Below, piece by piece: positions 24,311 through 35,471 of a DNA stretch of 64,000 nucleotides. Source of the DNA: Dactylonectria macrodidyma. Its lineage: Eukaryota > Ascomycota > Sordariomycetes > Hypocreales > Nectriaceae. The position numbers and the translations under genes are program-made. Under the pieces are notes generated by a model. The model was not told the origin of the DNA. It ran no database searches and saw nothing but the letters and a program-made list of their open reading frames with translations. The stretch spans positions 1,054,001 through 1,118,000 of the forward strand of contig JAGMUV010000018.1 in NCBI GenBank assembly GCA_020744425.1. Reading direction: 5' to 3'. How positions within the stretch are numbered: position 1 is the first letter of the stretch; every line of letters begins with the position of its first letter.

Positions 24311-24792
24311 TGATTGGGGTAAGGACCGTCCTCTCTATCTGAATTGTTTCTCCACTACTCTTAGCTTTGCATTAAATGCCAAAAGATTTTCTGGCGCATT
24401 ATCTAGCGTTACACGAGACTGCCATGTGAGTAACAATCCGCAAGCGACCTGAGCCGTCATGTAGGGCTAGGCATGTACTTTCAACCTATTTTCGCCATGT
24501 TGTTGAAGGTAGTGCTACGCAACGGCGTCGAACCAGTACTTGTCGTATGCCTGAGTAAGCCATTCCTATGGAAGCCCGATTAAGACATCGAATTGATAGG
24601 CATTAGGAAAACTCAGGAACGCAAGAGACATTTGCATGAGTGTGCACCACGCTTAGAACATGCGCATTTATAAGACTAGAAGTAAGCAGCGTGCTACTGT
24701 ATTATCACTAGCTGTCTAATTTAACTTTCTCAGCTAAGCAAGGCTACGTTGCGATAACGTAATGCCAAGAGTATCTTAACATCAGAAGTTTT
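24311..24792. other. Short convergent intergenic region
   Basis: 482 bases shared by the 3' ends of the NmrA-like and crotonase genes. No coding or repeat signal was seen. Confidence 0.5.
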
Positions 24793-25729
24793 CTAAGAGT
24801 ATATCTGTACCAAAGCCTTGCCCAAATTGAGCTCTGCTGGGCCCAGTGTCGCGTTGTTGGTGAGCGCCAGGAATCGACCAAAAAGCTCCGCAGCATCTGG
24901 ATCACCTAGTCGCTGGATCCAAGCAGATGCGTCGTGCAAGACGTTCTCCAGTGGCGGTGCACTTGCAAGGTTAATGGACCTTTTAGCGGTAGAAAGTGCC
25001 ACAAATGGGAACAGACGCAGACGTGAGGTAAGCTTGTCAATGTAGTCGTACATGTCCGTCGACGAGTCGAATGCTCTGTTAATCCATCCAATCCGCTCAG
25101 CTTCGCGTGCGTCAATGTCGTTTGAGCCGAGGATGTATTCCATGGCTCGACCCCGTCCGATTAGGCCGGGCAAAAACTGGCTTCCTCCGCCACCTGGGAA
25201 GGCGCCAAGTCCTACTTCTGGCTGTCCGAGGACAGCCCGTTTGGTGGCGAAACGCATGTCCAGTGAAACCAAGAGTTCGTTCCCCGCGCCCCGAGCAATG
25301 CCATCCACGGCACCGATGGTGACCTGAGGAAGGGCCGAGATGTTGTAAAGAAGAGAAGCAAATTTTGTTGGGAAGGTATCTACCAGCTATGTTAGTTACA
25401 ATTCGAATACGTGAGCGCCAGGGATTTCACATACCAAGACCGGGCATAAGAGGATCGAGATGTGCAGTGAAAAATTTGGGCACATCACTCTTAAATATGA
25501 CGACCTTGGTTTGATTGTCGCCTTGCAGCCGGTGGACAATATCCGTCAATCCATTTTGCGTCTCTTCACTCCACAGATTGATCTGTGACTTCGGGTTGTG
25601 CAGGGTAATTTCAAGAACGCCTGCTGTCTGGGAGGTCTTGAGTGCCGAGTAGGCTGGTAGTTTCAGGGAAAGAACTGTAGAAGCAAAAATTGTAGGCAGA
25701 GCGGCCGCGAAGACTCGGGTGAAAATCAT
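24793..25729 (-). CDS. Crotonase-family (enoyl-CoA hydratase/isomerase) protein with signal peptide
   Basis: Two exons (25729-25435, 25379-24793) give 293 residues. The crotonase fold is marked by GVLEITLHNPKSQINLWS, VVIFKSDVPKFFTAHLD (oxyanion-hole region), ALPQVTIGAVDGIARGAGNELLVSLDMRFA, the second oxyanion strand, and LGQPEVGLGAFPGGGGSQFLPGLIGRGRAMEYILGSNDIDAREAERIGWINRAF. These enzymes stabilise thioester enolates, usually on CoA substrates in mitochondria or peroxisomes. Here the first 22 or so residues (MIFTRVFAAALPTIFASTVLS) look like a secretion signal rather than a mitochondrial leader, which is unusual. Glutamate in QPEVGLG is one likely catalytic acid; the first hydratase glutamate position reads GNELL. 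A start 13 codons upstream (25768) would add MNYLHISSTSSTT. Confidence 0.87.
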
Positions 25730-26627
25730 CGTGGTTGAAGATGTTGAGGAAATGTGCAGATAGTTCAAACGTGATGTTGTAATGTGGAGTTGTTCACCAT
25801 GAGGGAATGTAAGTAGGCTATTTATATATCTTTAAGATGTACGGACTCTTCACTCAGATTTGAAAGCACCAGATCGGCTCGCTCAATAATCGCTCCCGGC
25901 CGAGAATTACGAATTGGAGTTTAGACTTTCGAACCGCATAATGCCCGTAATTTCCCAGGGTTCGGGGACGGCGCAAATTATCGTCCGCTTGATACCTGCA
26001 AGTCTCGCCACGCTCTTCGTTTGAACTCAAATCCCGGGGAAAAGATTTAGTCGAAACTTTCATTGAGCACTGATCAACCAGGTGGAATAAGCAGGCAGAC
26101 ATAGACCCTATCTGATTGAGGACATTGAAGAACCGGCAGGTGCATTCTTCGAGTAGAGAACCTTCGGCACTCCCAGTTTTGATGTAACTAAGTAGCCTTT
26201 GAACATGAAACCGATTGGTGATTACAAACCGGATTCGACTGCATGCGGAGATGTGCGGAGATTTGGGCGGACTCAAATTGACATGTCTGAGTTAGCGGGT
26301 GGGTGTGATTGACGACGATGGGCTTGGACACATCTATCACGGAGGTTGTGGTTCCAACCAAGCATGCTAGAGGACAAGATGCCGAGATGACCGCACAGTA
26401 TTATAGGCTGTGAGTGGCCGCGGCGTGGAAATATTGGACTTCGGTGTGAAATACAGAAATCGTGTCTCAGTAGCTGTGACCCTATCTCACCTATTGAGAT
26501 AAGGTACTCAAACTTCCTTTCAATCTAAGTTGAATAAATTACAGGCAATTCCGTCATACATGTTCAATCTTAACTCGACGAGAAGAGCCACCACAAGCTA
26601 AGGGCTCGCCCACGCTGAAAGCGTCCA
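25730..26627. other. Intergenic region with an unrecognised open frame
   Basis: Contains the crotonase promoter and the 3' flank of the enoyl reductase gene. A 140-codon minus-strand frame at 25854-26276 has plausible composition (EECTCRFFNVLNQIGSMSACLFHL) but no family match, no partner exon and no clear promoter. I do not call a gene. Confidence 0.4.
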
Positions 26628-27713
26628 TCACTCGCTGTCCATCCTGACCACTTGCTTTCCTCCCGAAACTTTACCTGCTCGTAGTTTGTCCAACCCTTCA
26701 AGAATACCGTCAAATCCTGGCTTTTGTTCGATGGTCGGGATCGGTTTCAGAATGTGTGTCACCCGCGGCAGCACTTCGTAGAAGCGAGCCAAGGCATCAC
26801 GGTCCCCCGGTCGGGCCTCGAATTTTGGGCCGATCGGTGGCAGCCATTGGAAGGGGTGGCCAAAAACCGTGTACGCCATGACCAGGTCGTATGTGACATT
26901 GGGATACTTCGATTTACCGTTAGGCAGCAGAACAACCACTTTGCCGCCCTTGCCCTTGATCACTTCCGCGCAGACGAACGTCGATTTCCCCTCTGAGAAA
27001 CAGTCAACCGCTTTCGAGATATCGGGGTAGTCCTTGACAATCTCGTCTGCTACTGTTGATGACTTATAATCGTATACAGCATCGGCGCCGTACTTCTTGA
27101 CTAAGTCAAAGGAGTGTGGCGAGGCTGTCGTCACGACCGAATACCCAGCCGCTTTTGCGAGCTGGATGTTGCACAGACCGGCACTGGTCGACCCGGCGTA
27201 TATGAAAATCGCTTCGTCTCGGGGCGCTGGTGTATTTCCATCGACAAACGGGAGGCCATGATGAACGTTCAAGTTCAGCATTGCAGTCACTGCAGAGACG
27301 CCGTACGTGGTTGCGTCTGTATCGGTGATGTTGTCTGGGACCTTCCAGGCCAGGTCTTGATCCACCTTCAAGTACTCGGCGAATGCTCCCTTGTCCGGAT
27401 AGAGGCCACCGTGGACGGCGCCAGCCACACGGTCGCCGACCTTCCATCTCGATTTGGCAGCGTCGCCGACTCGATCAACCACGCCTGCGTAATCGCAACC
27501 GATGATGGAATGAGGGGGTGATATAATATCAAGATGTTTAAAGTCAGTCGGGTTCAACGCGACAGCTTTGACTTTGACGAGGATCTCGTCGCTTGAGATG
27601 GTGGGGATGGGTATATCATCCTGGACGCGACCCCCTGTGCCGCCGATGGGATTGGCGGTCGCGGCATTGATGAGCCGGGTGATGATGCTCCGGTTGGACA
27701 CGAGAGCCTTCAT
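26628..27713 (-). CDS. MDR-superfamily zinc-free enoyl reductase / quinone-oxidoreductase-like protein
   Basis: A single exon of 361 residues from the ATG at 27713; the open frame runs 85 codons further upstream but without family similarity. Motifs: EILVKVKAVALNPTDFKHLD, IIGCDYAGVVDRVG, WKVGDRVAGAVHGG, the GAFAEYLKVD strand, EAIFIYAGSTSAGLCNIQLAKAAGYSVVTTAS (nucleotide-binding loop, NADPH expected), and GADAVYDYKS. Cysteine and histidine zinc ligands of true alcohol dehydrogenases are absent, and residue GCDYAG fits the stand-alone trans-acting enoyl reductases that work with fungal polyketide synthases. No polyketide synthase is in the window, so its partner is unknown. It may instead act alone on small enones. 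A CGG-N6-CCG palindrome lies about 300 bases upstream. Confidence 0.9.
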   Translation of the reverse strand: MKALVSNRSIITRLINAATANPIGGTGGRVQDDIPIPTISSDEILVKVKAVALNPTDFKHLDIISPPHSIIGCDYAGVVDRVGDAAKSRWKVGDRVAGAVHGGLYPDKGAFAEYLKVDQDLAWKVPDNITDTDATTYGVSAVTAMLNLNVHHGLPFVDGNTPAPRDEAIFIYAGSTSAGLCNIQLAKAAGYSVVTTASPHSFDLVKKYGADAVYDYKSSTVADEIVKDYPDISKAVDCFSEGKSTFVCAEVIKGKGGKVVVLLPNGKSKYPNVTYDLVMAYTVFGHPFQWLPPIGPKFEARPGDRDALARFYEVLPRVTHILKPIPTIEQKPGFDGILEGLDKLRAGKVSGGKQVVRMDSE

Positions 27714-29165
27714 GGTGCGCAAATTTGGTAGTGTTGGGGTCAAAGATGTTGCGATAGGAAGCGAAGGAACGGGAAGACATGTGAAGCAAGATTGATCATA
27801 GGCCTGAGAAATAAGAGGGGTCCATTCCAAAGGGCAAAACCAAGGGAATTTGCATGACGTAGAAGACGGGATAACTATCGTTCCGAGTCGTGAGTTTCTC
27901 ATAATAGCCCCGAGTCTAAATAAAAGTGGCTTGCCACTTGGACCCAACAGGTAGATGCACCGTGCCACCTCACGACTATGCCAACGCTCTCAGCGTCTCT
28001 CCGCAATCTCTGTACGGAGTACTCCGCACTATTCTTGATAAGCCTGTCTGCTCTATGCGGAGTACATTCCTTGAAGGGACGATTTATTTCAACGTGGTCC
28101 GTACAATGCTCACACCAGCCGCAGTCCTTGTCGCAGAGGGAGTGATTCTCGCAGACATGAGAGTAGCTATCTCCTGAGTATGGCCACATATGAGGTTTCA
28201 GCCCTGACGCAGGGTTCTTCCTACATTCAAACGTCGTCCTATTTGGAACCGCTTATGCTCGTTACAGTGTCTTTTCGCTAGCCGGCATAACAGGACGCTT
28301 CTCCTTTGGTAGCGTCTTCGTCATCTCCCTTCCCTAAACTTGTAGCTCTTCAGCCTCCTTGTATCGCTCTTGGTTCTTATCCATTGATGCGAATTCAAGG
28401 CCCGGCAGACCTCCATATCGTCGTTCAGTTGCATTTCTCCTTTTCTGGTCCAACAGATACTGAGTTGCTGCACACAGACTTCCCCAGGCTTTGAGATGCG
28501 ACGGCCATGGCCGTCTACGCACGGTGGCTAACACCTAGTCAGCTCAATTTCTGGCAAGCCATGGATCATCGGTGTGTTGGATTGCATCTCAATAGTTTCC
28601 AATGCTGAGGTAGTATCCCAGTTGCCGTGGGATATCCCGATCGATGCTTGAAGAGCCGCTGCTGCTCCGTCCCGGCGGTTGGGTCTGCATATAGCGGTTG
28701 GTGTGCGCCTCCATTTTTTTGCCACCGCTTGCGACCTCGTTCCCTAGTCCGTGGTAGTCCCGAGTCTTAGTTAGACTTGGCTTCTACAAACTAAAATGGT
28801 ACTGCCTTGTATCCCTTCCTACTCGTTGTAGATGAAATGTTTTAAGACGTAGCCAAAATTATAACACTTTCATCGTCGAGGCGGGAGCCTGAAGGTGAAG
28901 CCAGTACTAACTGCACTCTAGGTAACTTCCGAGCCAAGAGGTTAGATCATTTCTATCTAGTTATGATTGGTGCCCAGCCACCATAACGTCCGGCAATCAC
29001 GTATGATACGACTTTAAGAGATAGCAAACGACGACTAGATCACTAACGGCAGCACGGCACGACCCACCACAGGCAGCCATCAACATCTATTGCCCTTCCT
29101 TCAACATCCACGTTCCCGCCCAATTCTCGCACAACTCAATCTCATATCACTCCTGCGAAGCAGTC
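27714..29165. other. Intergenic region with promoter elements
   Basis: 1.45 kb between the divergent enoyl reductase gene and the NACHT pseudogene. Only short shadow frames are present. A zinc-cluster-type palindrome at 28015 is listed separately. Confidence 0.5.
28015..28026. promoter_or_regulatory. Palindrome CGGAGTACTCCG (CGG-N6-CCG)
   Basis: A perfect 12-base palindrome with inverted CGG triplets six bases apart, the spacing bound by some fungal Zn2Cys6 dimers. A half copy (GCGGAGTAC) occurs at about 28058-28066. It lies about 300 bases upstream of the enoyl reductase start. It may also be a common fungal repeat rather than an operator. Confidence 0.35.
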
Positions 29166-32100
29166 ATGAGTATCTTGCTCAAGGAGGAGACGGGCAATGA
29201 TGTGCTCAACAGTGAAGAGCTTGACAGTGATGCCGTTTTGATAGAGCGCACTGACGTGAGCGATTTCAATCCAGGGCATATTCTTCCAAAGCAAGCAGTG
29301 GTGCTAGACGCCATCAAAAGCTGGCTCAAGCCGACCGAATACGACCACGATGGTAGCGACTACCAAAAGTACCTCTATTTTCGCCTCGCTGGCACTGGGA
29401 ATTGGGTGTACGATACGGCTGTGTACCGGCAATGGCATCAAGGGGCAGACCCGGGGATATTATGGGTTCGAGGTTGGTGATACCTACACACTTGCCGGCA
29501 ACCCCTCGCACTAATAATATGCGTCTCCAGGAGCCCAAGGATCTCGAAAATCAGTTCTCGCCGCTTCCGTGATCAAGAAACTCTCTCAAGAGGAGTGCCC
29601 GGTGCTTTACTTCTTCTTCCGGCATACTATCGCCGCCAACCACAGCGCCACACCAGCTGTTCGGGACTGGCTAGCTCAGGTCTTGAAGTTCAGTCCGCCT
29701 CTACAGGTGGAGCTCAGGAAATGCTCCGAAGTGGCAGATGGGAAAGAACTCAGCGTTGAGAACCTGTCGCTGGCCGAGTTGTTCCATCTCCTCCACACAG
29801 CACTATCGCATCTACCCAAGGCCTACATTGTCATCGACGCTCTTGATGAGATGGATCAGGCGGGGTTGGAGCCCTTCCGACACCATTTCTACGAACTGGG
29901 TAAGTGGCGTCCCTTCGAGGTGAAGCTGCTCATGACTAGTCGTCCGGTGGCAGTTGTTGAGAAAATCGTAAGGGCAGTAAAAGTACTGAATGTCCGACTG
30001 GACAAGCAGCGCGTTGAGTCCGACATTTCCACCTATGTTCAGCACCGACTTGCTGGCTCGTTGGTTCCAGCTGATAGTCGCTCACGTGTTGCAGCGTTCA
30101 TCACAGACCGATGCGCTAGCCTCTTCCTCTATGCAAGGCTGGCGGTAAACTATGTATTAGAGCGGCCTCACCAGAACCTGGACATCACTCTTCAAGCCAT
30201 CCCAGCCGGGTTGTCCGTCATAACTCAAATATCCTCGAGGAACAGCCCATAAGAACCGATATTCCGGTTGGGCTGCAGCAGCTCGTACTGGAGTTTGCTA
30301 CGCATGCGATCCGGCCGCTGCGCCTGCTTGGAATCTCCGACCTCATCAACGTCACTCATCATATGGGAGACCTAGCCAAAACCAAAGATCTCATGCGCTC
30401 GATATGCGGACCCCTGCTTGAAGTTCGCCCGGGTGAGACTGTCCATGTGGTCCATCACTCTTTGGCCGAATTTTTGAATGGGACAACCAGAGATACAGAC
30501 CAAAGCGCATACCCTGTGTTTGAGCCTGGGACAACGCATAACCGCCTAGCGCTTCTCTGCATATCGTATCTTCGAGACGGATCCCTGGATAGTGTTGTCC
30601 CCGAGCCCAGCAGGTTCGACCGCCACAAGCGCCAGATTCAATCTTACCACATACTCCCACCTTTCACACGGTATGTGGCATTAAACTGGTATACTTACGC
30701 GCGAAAGGCTATGCTAGCTGGCTATGATCAGTCCGAGACCAACAGGCAGGTCAAAGCACTTTGCATCTTGCTGTTCAACACGGTCTGCACCAAGTCGTCA
30801 CAGCTTTGCTCGATGCTGACATTGACCCTTTCGTTGCAAAGAAAAAACACTACATAGAGCATGGAGTCTAGGGACTAGAAGGCGCGCCTGCCCATGTCGC
30901 TCTTTGCGCAGGGGACTTTCAAATGGCCTCGATCTTCCTCCTGTACTTCAAAACCGCCGAACTGGCGAATTGGGCTCTGCACCAGGCCGTCATACATCAG
31001 AAGCAGGACATCTTGGGCCGCCTGTCAGAACATCCCATGCTTGATATCAACTGCAAGCTGCGTATGTGCACGCGTCTTTATATAGCGTGCGCAAACCGTG
31101 CTGCTGCTGTCGATTATCAAGGAAACGGAACACTCCATTAAGCTGCAGTCGCAGATCGGACAAGACTTCCTGGCCTTGTTCTCCTTCGACAACTGCACGC
31201 GCGCGGCGCCGATATCAATCTCAGGAATCACGAAGTGCAAACACCTCTGCACTGGTGCTTGCTGGATCGAAGCCGGGAAGCCACCGGATGAAAGACGACA
31301 TGAAGGTGCTGGAAGAGCTGCTAGCCGCTGGGGCGGACCTGGAAATGAAGGACAACAAGGGCCAAACATCATTGTTCTAGATAATGAACGCCAAGTACGG
31401 GTACGATGCAGATGAGAAAATCACGGCTTGCGAGAAGATGATAGCGGCTAGTGCAAGAATCGACACCGCTGACTTAGAGGGCAAGAATCTCCTGCACTAT
31501 GCAATGGAGTCGTCAAGGCCGTTCTCCAATTGAATCCGTTTCTTGGTCTCTCACTGCATTGACCCACGTCGGACGAATGGAGCACTTCCCTATTTGCTCA
31601 GTAAGGGCGCGGACGTGGAGGCTCGTGATGGAGAGGATATCACGCCGCTGGCGGCTGCGATGGAGGCGATCAATGGCCCACACTTCGATAGAATGGCTGC
31701 CAAAATACTCCTGCACATTCTCCTAGAAGCCAAGCCATATCTTTGCGAGCGCAAGGACCCTGGTGTTGCGCGCATTATCGTGGCGGCCCCAGGGCTCGTG
31801 TATGCAGGAGACTCCCAGGGCAGAACGCCACTACATACCGCGTTCCATTACGGCATAGACACCAGACATATCTACGACTTGATTGACGCCGGGGCAAATT
31901 TCCAAGCCTCGGTGAAATCGACAGGCGAGACTCTTTTGCATCTATTGTTTCGACAAATATGGCATATCGGCTTAAACGGGGAAGTGAAAGTTGGCGAGGA
32001 CCTTCGCGACCCAGAACCTGTCTGTAGTGCGGCTGTGATCGAGTTTGAGAAGCAGGAGAGTTTTCTTCAGCGGCTTCTCACTATGGGCTTCGAGGTGAAT

Positions 32101-32451
32101 GCACGGAACGACAAGGGAGAGACACCGATCTTCACTTTCTTTCGAGGGGCAGAAGTGATCGCCAGGACGACACATCACAGAAACAACTCTCAAGCGTATT
32201 TGGCCGAAAAATGGGCGGCAGTCGAGAGGGAATACCTCATTTGGCCGTTCCTTGATGAATTGGGTGTGAACTGGACAGCGGTGAACTTCAAAAAAGAGAC
32301 GTTACTACATGTTGTTGTTGCCGGCGGCAAATGGTCTCGCAACATGGTGAGGCGCTTTGAGTTCTTAGTGGGAAATGGTCTCGACCCCATGCATGAGAAT
32401 GAGGACCTTCGTACACCACTCGATGTCGCGGCGGCTTTGGAGTTGCGATGA
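29166..32451 (+). pseudogene. Decayed NACHT-ankyrin (NLR-like) gene
   Basis: The 5' part is intact: an N-terminal region from 29166, one GT-AG intron near 29476-29531, then a NACHT nucleotide-binding region with WVRGAQGSRKSVLAAS (Walker A) and KAYIVIDALDEMD (Walker B) followed by LLMTSRPV (sensor). The Walker A loop carries Arg where a glycine precedes Lys-Ser. The frame breaks near 30220, where the following NILEEQ...DIPVGLQQLVLEFA block continues in another frame, and again near 30740 before LHLAVQHGLHQVVTALLDADIDPF. In-frame stops follow at about 30869, 31139, 31290 and 31378, and another shift near 31540. Ankyrin repeats remain readable in pieces (EELLAAGADLEMKDNKGQT, YLLSKGADVEARDGEDITPL, GRTPLHTAFHYG, GFEVNARNDKGETPI, LRTPLDVAAAL), the last in a 302-codon frame ending at 32451. 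Fungal NLRs act in non-self recognition. The gene is inactive as a full-length receptor unless the breaks are sequencing errors. Confidence 0.85.
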
Positions 32452-33154
32452 CATCCTGAAACTTTACTAAACCTATTGATAGTCCCTTCGGCGTTATAAG
32501 AAGTGTGTCGATTAATCTAGTGTTTTTTTTTTTCCTTTTCTTTTCTTTTTTAAACAAATAGTAAAACTCTTAGGGGAAACGCCACCTCTAATAATAGCAA
32601 CGAGTGTCCTTGAAATCAAAATGTATCTATTCCCTCTCATATCTCTCTATAGATACGGCAAATTTCCTGGATGGGAGCTACTTCAGGATAGTTTCTTACT
32701 ATACTGCCTTGCACTCATAATTACATCTGATAACCACGGGAGGATGCTGGTCGCATTGGTAGCCCCAGGAAAGTGTGTGGCAGGCCGATATTGGGTGAAG
32801 TGAAACCTTCACGATACCTACCATAGAGCCACAACCTAAAATAAAAACTGATGCCCACGTTCTGAGGTAGTTTGGTCGTATTCCAAATCTCCTAAGAAGG
32901 GTTATAACTATTTGAGGATTTCGTACGATCTTATCTTACCGGCCATTCTGTTCCTTTAAGGGTGACACATGTTAAAACTTTAATCAACCAAGCCTTAGTG
33001 CTTAAACTACGATACAATTTCAACTTGCGTCAACTTTTATTCAACTTAGTTTCTATTACGAGCTTCCGCCAATTCTAGTGGTAAGGGAATATTTTGTTTC
33101 CCTTGTCGACTTTATGAAGGACAAGCTGTAACCTGCCACTCGCGAGATAACCGC
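32452..33154. other. AT-rich intergenic region
   Basis: 700 bases with poly-T/CTTTT runs at 32520-32550 and high AT content. It lies between the pseudogene and the permease 3' end. No gene was seen. Confidence 0.55.
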
Positions 33155-35471
33155 CTATTTTAACCAGACAAGTATCCACCTTCCAAATCTCTTCATGTTC
33201 TCCACGCGCCTAGGGCTATCGGCCATCTCACCAGCGGCGACCAGCGTCAGCTGTCCTCGCCGGGGGACCGAGTCAGCCGTCATTGGGTGAGGCCTTTCAA
33301 GTCGATTATCCGACACCCTTCTCCTCCACTTGGTGGGGTTCCAACCCCAGAATTTGATTTGATACATGATTGATATCACAGCCATTAGAAGGATCTGATA
33401 AACATATTTCAGCCTTTTGTCCAAGAGGGATTGACGCTAACTGGGAGGGAGGCAACTCACGGCGATGTAGCATCCGAAGAAGTCTTCAAGATTCATAGGA
33501 CTGATAAAGGTCCTCCACCCGTTGAAAAGGACGAAGAGGGTGCATGCGAGTACCGCATAGTATGCCCGGAGGTACTGGCCGTGTGACCTGTACGGGTACC
33601 GCGGATGGCTTCGGTCGTAGAGCTGCTTGACTAATGGATTGTAGATGTCGACCACGTCCATGGTCTGACCAGCTGCGGCATCATTCACACTGGTATCGTT
33701 GTTAAGAATGGCACCCCGTGGTGAAAGCACGCTGCTTGGAAGCTTTCAGCCGCACTCACCTCTTGTAGAACGCGATGAAACTAGCTGCTACGAGCCCATA
33801 CGTAATCATCATGGAAACAACACAACACCGAACCATCCGACCGAGAATCTTCTGCGAATCTGGGTTACACGCTAAAAATCCCATGAGTCCAAAGCATGCA
33901 CTGAGAACCACAGCTGCGTGGGGCACTCCATAGCTTGTCCGTTCGAGTCTCCGACGAAGAGCTTGTACGGGCCCCCAACTCGGCCAAACGTCATGGATGC
34001 TGGCCAGCGCATGCAACGTCCGCGACGCGTTGTATAGCCCATTGGCACCAGCAGTGGCGGCGGAAAAAATGATGAAGTCGTTGATGATGTACGGCCAGAC
34101 TCTGAGTCGGTTGATGACGGGAGCGACGACAAAGGCCGAGTTTTGGCCGAAGCCAAAGGAAATGACGGCGTCGTCTACGATGGTGTGATACGTGTAAGGG
34201 ACGTTGAGACCGACGGCGAAGGTCGCGAGAGAGTAGAGGGTTATGATGCGGAGGCTGATCTTACGGGTGCCGATTTTGACGGTTTCTTCGGTTCGAAGGT
34301 GCCTGTTCTCGGCTGCTGTGATAGCAATGGTTTCAAAGCCGATCATGCCGAAGAGGCAAGTCGTCATGGCTTCCCAGACACCGAGGAGGCGGCCAACATC
34401 TCCCTCGACGACCTCCTTGTTGGGAAGAGTCATATTCTGGGAAGCGAACGAGTAGGGCTTATTGTAGGTCCAGAAGGCTCCACGATTGACAGGCTGTTGG
34501 ATGTGGACAATGACGTTGAAGAGGATGAGGGTGATGATGAACAGCATTTTGATAGTGCCGAAGATGTACTCCAGTCTGCCAAACCACCGTACTGGGAGCA
34601 TGTTGAACGCGAACATTATGAGAAAGAAGCAAAAAACGTAGACGGCGGGCGATGCGCTGGGGTAGAATTCGAGCGTGGGATCAGGGTATCCGGCTGCTTG
34701 AAGGAGGTTTGGAGGATATCGGAACTGGAAAATGTGAGTGACAGCGACAAGCTCGGCGGCTACAAGCACAATCCAGGAAAACCTGTCATTGGCGTCAGTG
34801 TCTGGGGGTCACTTCACCAATGTCTAAGGTGGCTTGTGTGAATTTAGTAACTTACCACGTCATCCACCCCGCAGTATATCCCAGAGACTCGTCCAGGAAT
34901 CGACGAGGAAATTCGATGATGGGGCCCTTGACGGGAAAAAGTGCCGTCATCTCGCCAAGACACGCCGCACACGACCATAGAACGGTCCCGGTGATAATGT
35001 ACGCGATGGCGCCCAGGCCTGGTCCTGCGAGGTATATGACTCTGCCGGCCTGGAGGAAGAGCCCGATGCCAACACACTGCGAAAAGGCCATCATGTTTAC
35101 ATGCCGCTCCGATAGATCAGCCCTGCGTCGAAAGGATTAGACTTGGAGACGACGGGGATTAGTGGATACTAGGAGACCAACTTCAACTGATTCCCCGGCT
35201 GAATGGCGGCATTTCCACCGTCCTCGAGTGAGTAGGGTTGACCATAGGGTCCTGATGGCTTAGGTGTTCCTAGTAAGGTGGTGCTATGTCCGCCGTGGCT
35301 CTGAGTGACGTTGATCTGTTCTGGAGACGTGCGATGATCCGAGGGTGGATGGGTGGATGGGGGATAAGATGGAGTGCCCGGCGGTACCAATCTGGACATG
35401 CCAATCCCTACTGGCCTCCTTGAGATGGTGTTTTGGAAAGGTAGTTCCTCGACACTGCGGACTTGCTCCAT
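33155..35471 (-). CDS. Amino-acid permease (YAT/APC family)
   Basis: Five exons on the minus strand (35471-35182, 35122-34856, 34782-33760, 33731-33461, 33394-33155) read through in frame to 696 residues. After a 95-residue polar, Pro/Ser-rich N-terminal tail comes the first family motif, LSERHVNMMAFSQCVGIGLFLQAGRVIYLAGPGLGAIAYIITG, with later marks GEMTALFPVKGPIIEFPRRFLDESLGYTAGW, GRLEYIFGTIKMLFI, EAMTTCLFGMIGFETIAITAAENRH, ANGLYNASRTLHALA and ERTSYGVPHAAVVLSACFG. Twelve membrane spans are expected in the plasma membrane, importing amino acids with protons. It is longer than the usual 520-600 residues because of the N-terminal tail and a basic C-terminal tail of about 60 residues after FWGWNP. 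Substrate is not predictable. It is divergent from the next gene. Confidence 0.92.

Noticed and set aside
25854..26276. 140-codon minus-strand frame, considered as a transcription-factor fragment
   Set aside because: No zinc cluster, no conserved block I could name and no flanking exons.
34143..34841. 232-codon plus-strand frame opposite the permease
   Set aside because: Asp/Glu/Gly-rich reverse complement of membrane-protein codons, without motifs.
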